Shown: positions 62,014 through 64,000 of the stretch, piece by piece
Layout: every line of letters begins with the position of its first letter
Numbering within the stretch: position 1 is the first letter of the stretch
Assembly: GCF_000413935.1 (NCBI RefSeq)
Contig: NZ_KE340380.1
Location: 186,001 to 250,000 of the forward strand
Source of the DNA: Acinetobacter colistiniresistens
GTDB lineage: Bacteria > Pseudomonadota > Gammaproteobacteria > Pseudomonadales > Moraxellaceae
Length of the DNA stretch: 64,000 bases
Direction of reading: 5' to 3'
The notes under the pieces: model-generated
Told to the model about the DNA's origin: nothing
Databases searched by the model: none
Seen by the model: only the letters and a program-made list of their open reading frames with translations
Made by a program: the position numbers and the translations under genes

Positions 62014-64000
62014 ATGTTGGCTAATATCTTTCAAGCGTTAGAGCGTCTCGGCCTTACTGCACAAAAACGTGCAATCCATATTCAGTTTTCCAATCAAAAT
62101 TTAAATACTCAAGTGTTCCTGCAACGGATTGATGGGCAGCATCAACTGAATGCGGGCTTTAAAGCAGAATTAATTTGTCTGTCGACCAATGCGACCATAC
62201 CCTTAAAACAATTTATTGGTAGCCAAGCCGCAATTGACACCGTTACGGACCAGGGGCAATTGACCCGTGTCACAGGTATCATCACTCAAGCCCTGCAAGG
62301 GCAATCGGATGGTAGCCTCACGGTATATAAGCTGACTTTAGAAGATCCAACTGCACTGTGGAAACAACGCCGTAACAGCCGCGTGTTTATGAACAAGAGC
62401 GTACCTGATGTCGTGCAACTTATCTTTAAAGAGTGGCAGCAAAAGAGTCCCTTATTTGCATCAAGCTTAACGCTTGATTTAAGCGGACTGAGTCAAGACT
62501 ATGATATCCGTCCCTTTATTATGCAATATAACCAATCGGATGAAGCATTTTTAACATCTTTGATGCGTAGCGAAGGCATTAACTGGCTGATCGATGAGGC
62601 TGAGCGAACCGTTGCAGTCAGCAGTGCAGCCATTCAGCCACAAAAGCTACGTTTGATTGATGACAATAGTCAGTATCAAGCCCTTGATCGTCGACAGATT
62701 CGTTACCATCGCAGCAGTGCCACCGAACAATACGACAGCATGACCAGTCTGGTGGGACAACGCAGCTTACAACCGAGCAGTGTGCATGTACAGCGTTGGC
62801 AAGCCGATGCACTGGAACAAGAAGATGGTGCAGGCAGTGTACAAAGCACGCATAAACACAGTGCTCAATACGACAATGCTAGTCTAGGGCTAGAACAGGC
62901 ATGGCACTTTTCACCTGCTTGGATACAAGACCTGAATGGTGAAGATGGGGCAACCGCATCGGGCAATGCACAGATTGAAAAGCTGAATCAGAATCTGGGT
63001 CAATATTACGACCTGCAATCCAAACAATTTACTGCCGATAGCACCGTTCGAGACACCTATGTCGGTTACTGGTTTGAATTGACCGAACATCCTGAAATTG
63101 ATCAACACGATGGCGCAGACAAAGAATTCCTGATTACAGGCAAAAACTTCTATAACCAAAACAACTTGCCTAAAGACCTCAATCAGCAGATCAATCAATT
63201 ATTAGCGCAGAGTAATTGGCAGCCAACTCAATCTAATAACACAGAAGAACGCCAAGCCAATCAACTGACGCTACAACGCCGCAGTATTAAAACCGTACCC
63301 GAATTTAATCCCATACAACACCGTCCAGTCGCTTCACCGCAACGAGCCAAAGTGGTTGGGCCAAGTGGCGAAGAAATTCATGTCGATGAATGGGGGCGAA
63401 TTAAAGTTCGTTTCCTATTCACTCGTAATGACGACCATAGCCACGATGGTGGTGCAGGTGCCAATGACAATGACACCGATTCAGCTTGGGTTGATGTACT
63501 TACGCCTTGGGCTGGTGAAGGCTATGGCGCACGCTTCTTACCGCGCATAGATGAAATCGTAGTGATTGATTTCTTTAATGGCAACATTGATCGTCCCTTT
63601 GTCGTCGGTCGGATTCATGAAGGCCATCGCAGCCCGACCAAGTTTGACCATGTAGGCAAGCTGCCAGACACCAAGAAACTGGCAGGGATCAAGTCCAAAG
63701 AAGTTCAAGGTGAAGGTTTTAACCAACTGCGTTTTGATGACACCACAGGACAGATCAGTGCTCAGTTGCAAAGCAGTCATGCGGCCAGTCAACTGAATCT
63801 GGGGAAACTGAGTCATCCTAAAGATAAAGCCGAAAGTGAAGACCGAGGTGAAGGTTTTGAGCTGCGTACCGACCAATGGGGTGCTGTACGTGCAGGCGAA
63901 GGTCTTCTCGTTTCCACGCATAAACAGAATCAGGCGCAAGGCGAACACCTTGATGCCCAACCTGCCAAGCAACAGCTTGAAGGCAACCAGAGCAATGCTA
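62014..64000 (+). CDS. vgrG: Type VI secretion tip protein VgrG (partial, runs off window)
   Basis: The frame from ATG 62014 (MLANIFQALERLGLTAQKR) is open to the window end, at least 662 aa. The N-terminal gp27-like region is about 10-385, including PFIMQYNQSDEAFLTSLMRSEGI. The gp5 OB-fold with AKVVGPSGEEIHVDEWGRIKVRF begins near 445 and carries a Gly/Asp/His-rich insertion (DDHSHDGGAGANDND). A DUF2345-type region starts near 570. VgrG trimers tip the T6SS tube and carry effectors, whose genes usually follow. The start has no good ribosome site. It stands alone here. Confidence 0.93.
   Translation, partial: MLANIFQALERLGLTAQKRAIHIQFSNQNLNTQVFLQRIDGQHQLNAGFKAELICLSTNATIPLKQFIGSQAAIDTVTDQGQLTRVTGIITQALQGQSDGSLTVYKLTLEDPTALWKQRRNSRVFMNKSVPDVVQLIFKEWQQKSPLFASSLTLDLSGLSQDYDIRPFIMQYNQSDEAFLTSLMRSEGINWLIDEAERTVAVSSAAIQPQKLRLIDDNSQYQALDRRQIRYHRSSATEQYDSMTSLVGQRSLQPSSVHVQRWQADALEQEDGAGSVQSTHKHSAQYDNASLGLEQAWHFSPAWIQDLNGEDGATASGNAQIEKLNQNLGQYYDLQSKQFTADSTVRDTYVGYWFELTEHPEIDQHDGADKEFLITGKNFYNQNNLPKDLNQQINQLLAQSNWQPTQSNNTEERQANQLTLQRRSIKTVPEFNPIQHRPVASPQRAKVVGPSGEEIHVDEWGRIKVRFLFTRNDDHSHDGGAGANDNDTDSAWVDVLTPWAGEGYGARFLPRIDEIVVIDFFNGNIDRPFVVGRIHEGHRSPTKFDHVGKLPDTKKLAGIKSKEVQGEGFNQLRFDDTTGQISAQLQSSHAASQLNLGKLSHPKDKAESEDRGEGFELRTDQWGAVRAGEGLLVSTHKQNQAQGEHLDAQPAKQQLEGNQSNA

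Noticed and set aside
1..64000. CRISPR arrays, rRNA/tRNA genes, integrons or prophage genes
   Set aside because: None seen on reading; repeats present are short operator-like or duplication-derived.

Overview
The window is ordinary chromosomal DNA from a gamma-proteobacterium, almost certainly an Acinetobacter. The base composition is AT-rich. The Acinetobacter-type AdeRS/AdeABC efflux locus is complete, the hut genes form one block, and pyrB is followed by a non-catalytic dihydroorotase-like gene. The species cannot be fixed from the sequence alone. No rRNA, tRNA, CRISPR array or prophage was seen. One insertion sequence is present.

Layout. 1-7.8 kb is a purine-salvage/catabolism region: the end of an ABC ATPase, its permease, 8-oxoguanine deaminase, an IS3-family element placed exactly at the deaminase stop codon, a RibD/DHFR-like reductase, PuuE-type allantoinase, a LysR regulator and a divergent Rieske oxygenase. 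7.8-17.8 kb is the histidine-utilisation block hutC-hutD, hutU-hutH-permease-hutI-hutG, followed by a glutamate dehydrogenase that would take hut-derived glutamate to 2-oxoglutarate. Two near-identical palindromes in front of hutC and hutU are the likely HutC operators. 17.8-22 kb holds an SDR, an enoyl-CoA hydratase-like gene, a divergent AraC regulator and a MocR-type regulator. 22-24.7 kb encodes a cyanide-insensitive-type bd oxidase with a 40-aa accessory protein. 25-30.9 kb has an unknown gene plus a small membrane protein, a molybdopterin oxidoreductase (FdhF/YdeP type) with FdhD, a DyP peroxidase and a thioesterase.

31-38.8 kb carries adeC, adeB and adeA on the minus strand with adeRS divergent. 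A direct repeat in the adeA-adeR spacer looks like the AdeR box. 38.7-45.4 kb is the most intriguing part: a TetR regulator, two tandem paralogous proteins with an E/ExxH/E/ExxH diiron-like pattern, an SDR, a class B flavin monooxygenase and a SAM methyltransferase. It looks like an uncharacterised oxidative pathway for a lipophilic substrate, with three copies of a 10-bp sequence in the 489-bp control region.

45.4-62 kb is core genome: an M48 lipoprotein protease, Crp/Vfr with an acidic tail, OsmC, an M23 peptidase, ClpB behind a sigma-32-like promoter, RlmKL, pyrB and an inactive pyrC', a tandemly duplicated envelope gene whose second copy is fused to an OmpA domain, an LprI-like lipoprotein and a Rossmann/DUF2520 protein. 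A type VI secretion VgrG runs off the right end.

Most gene calls are solid family assignments. Substrates of the Rieske enzyme and of the monooxygenase cluster are inferred from context only.
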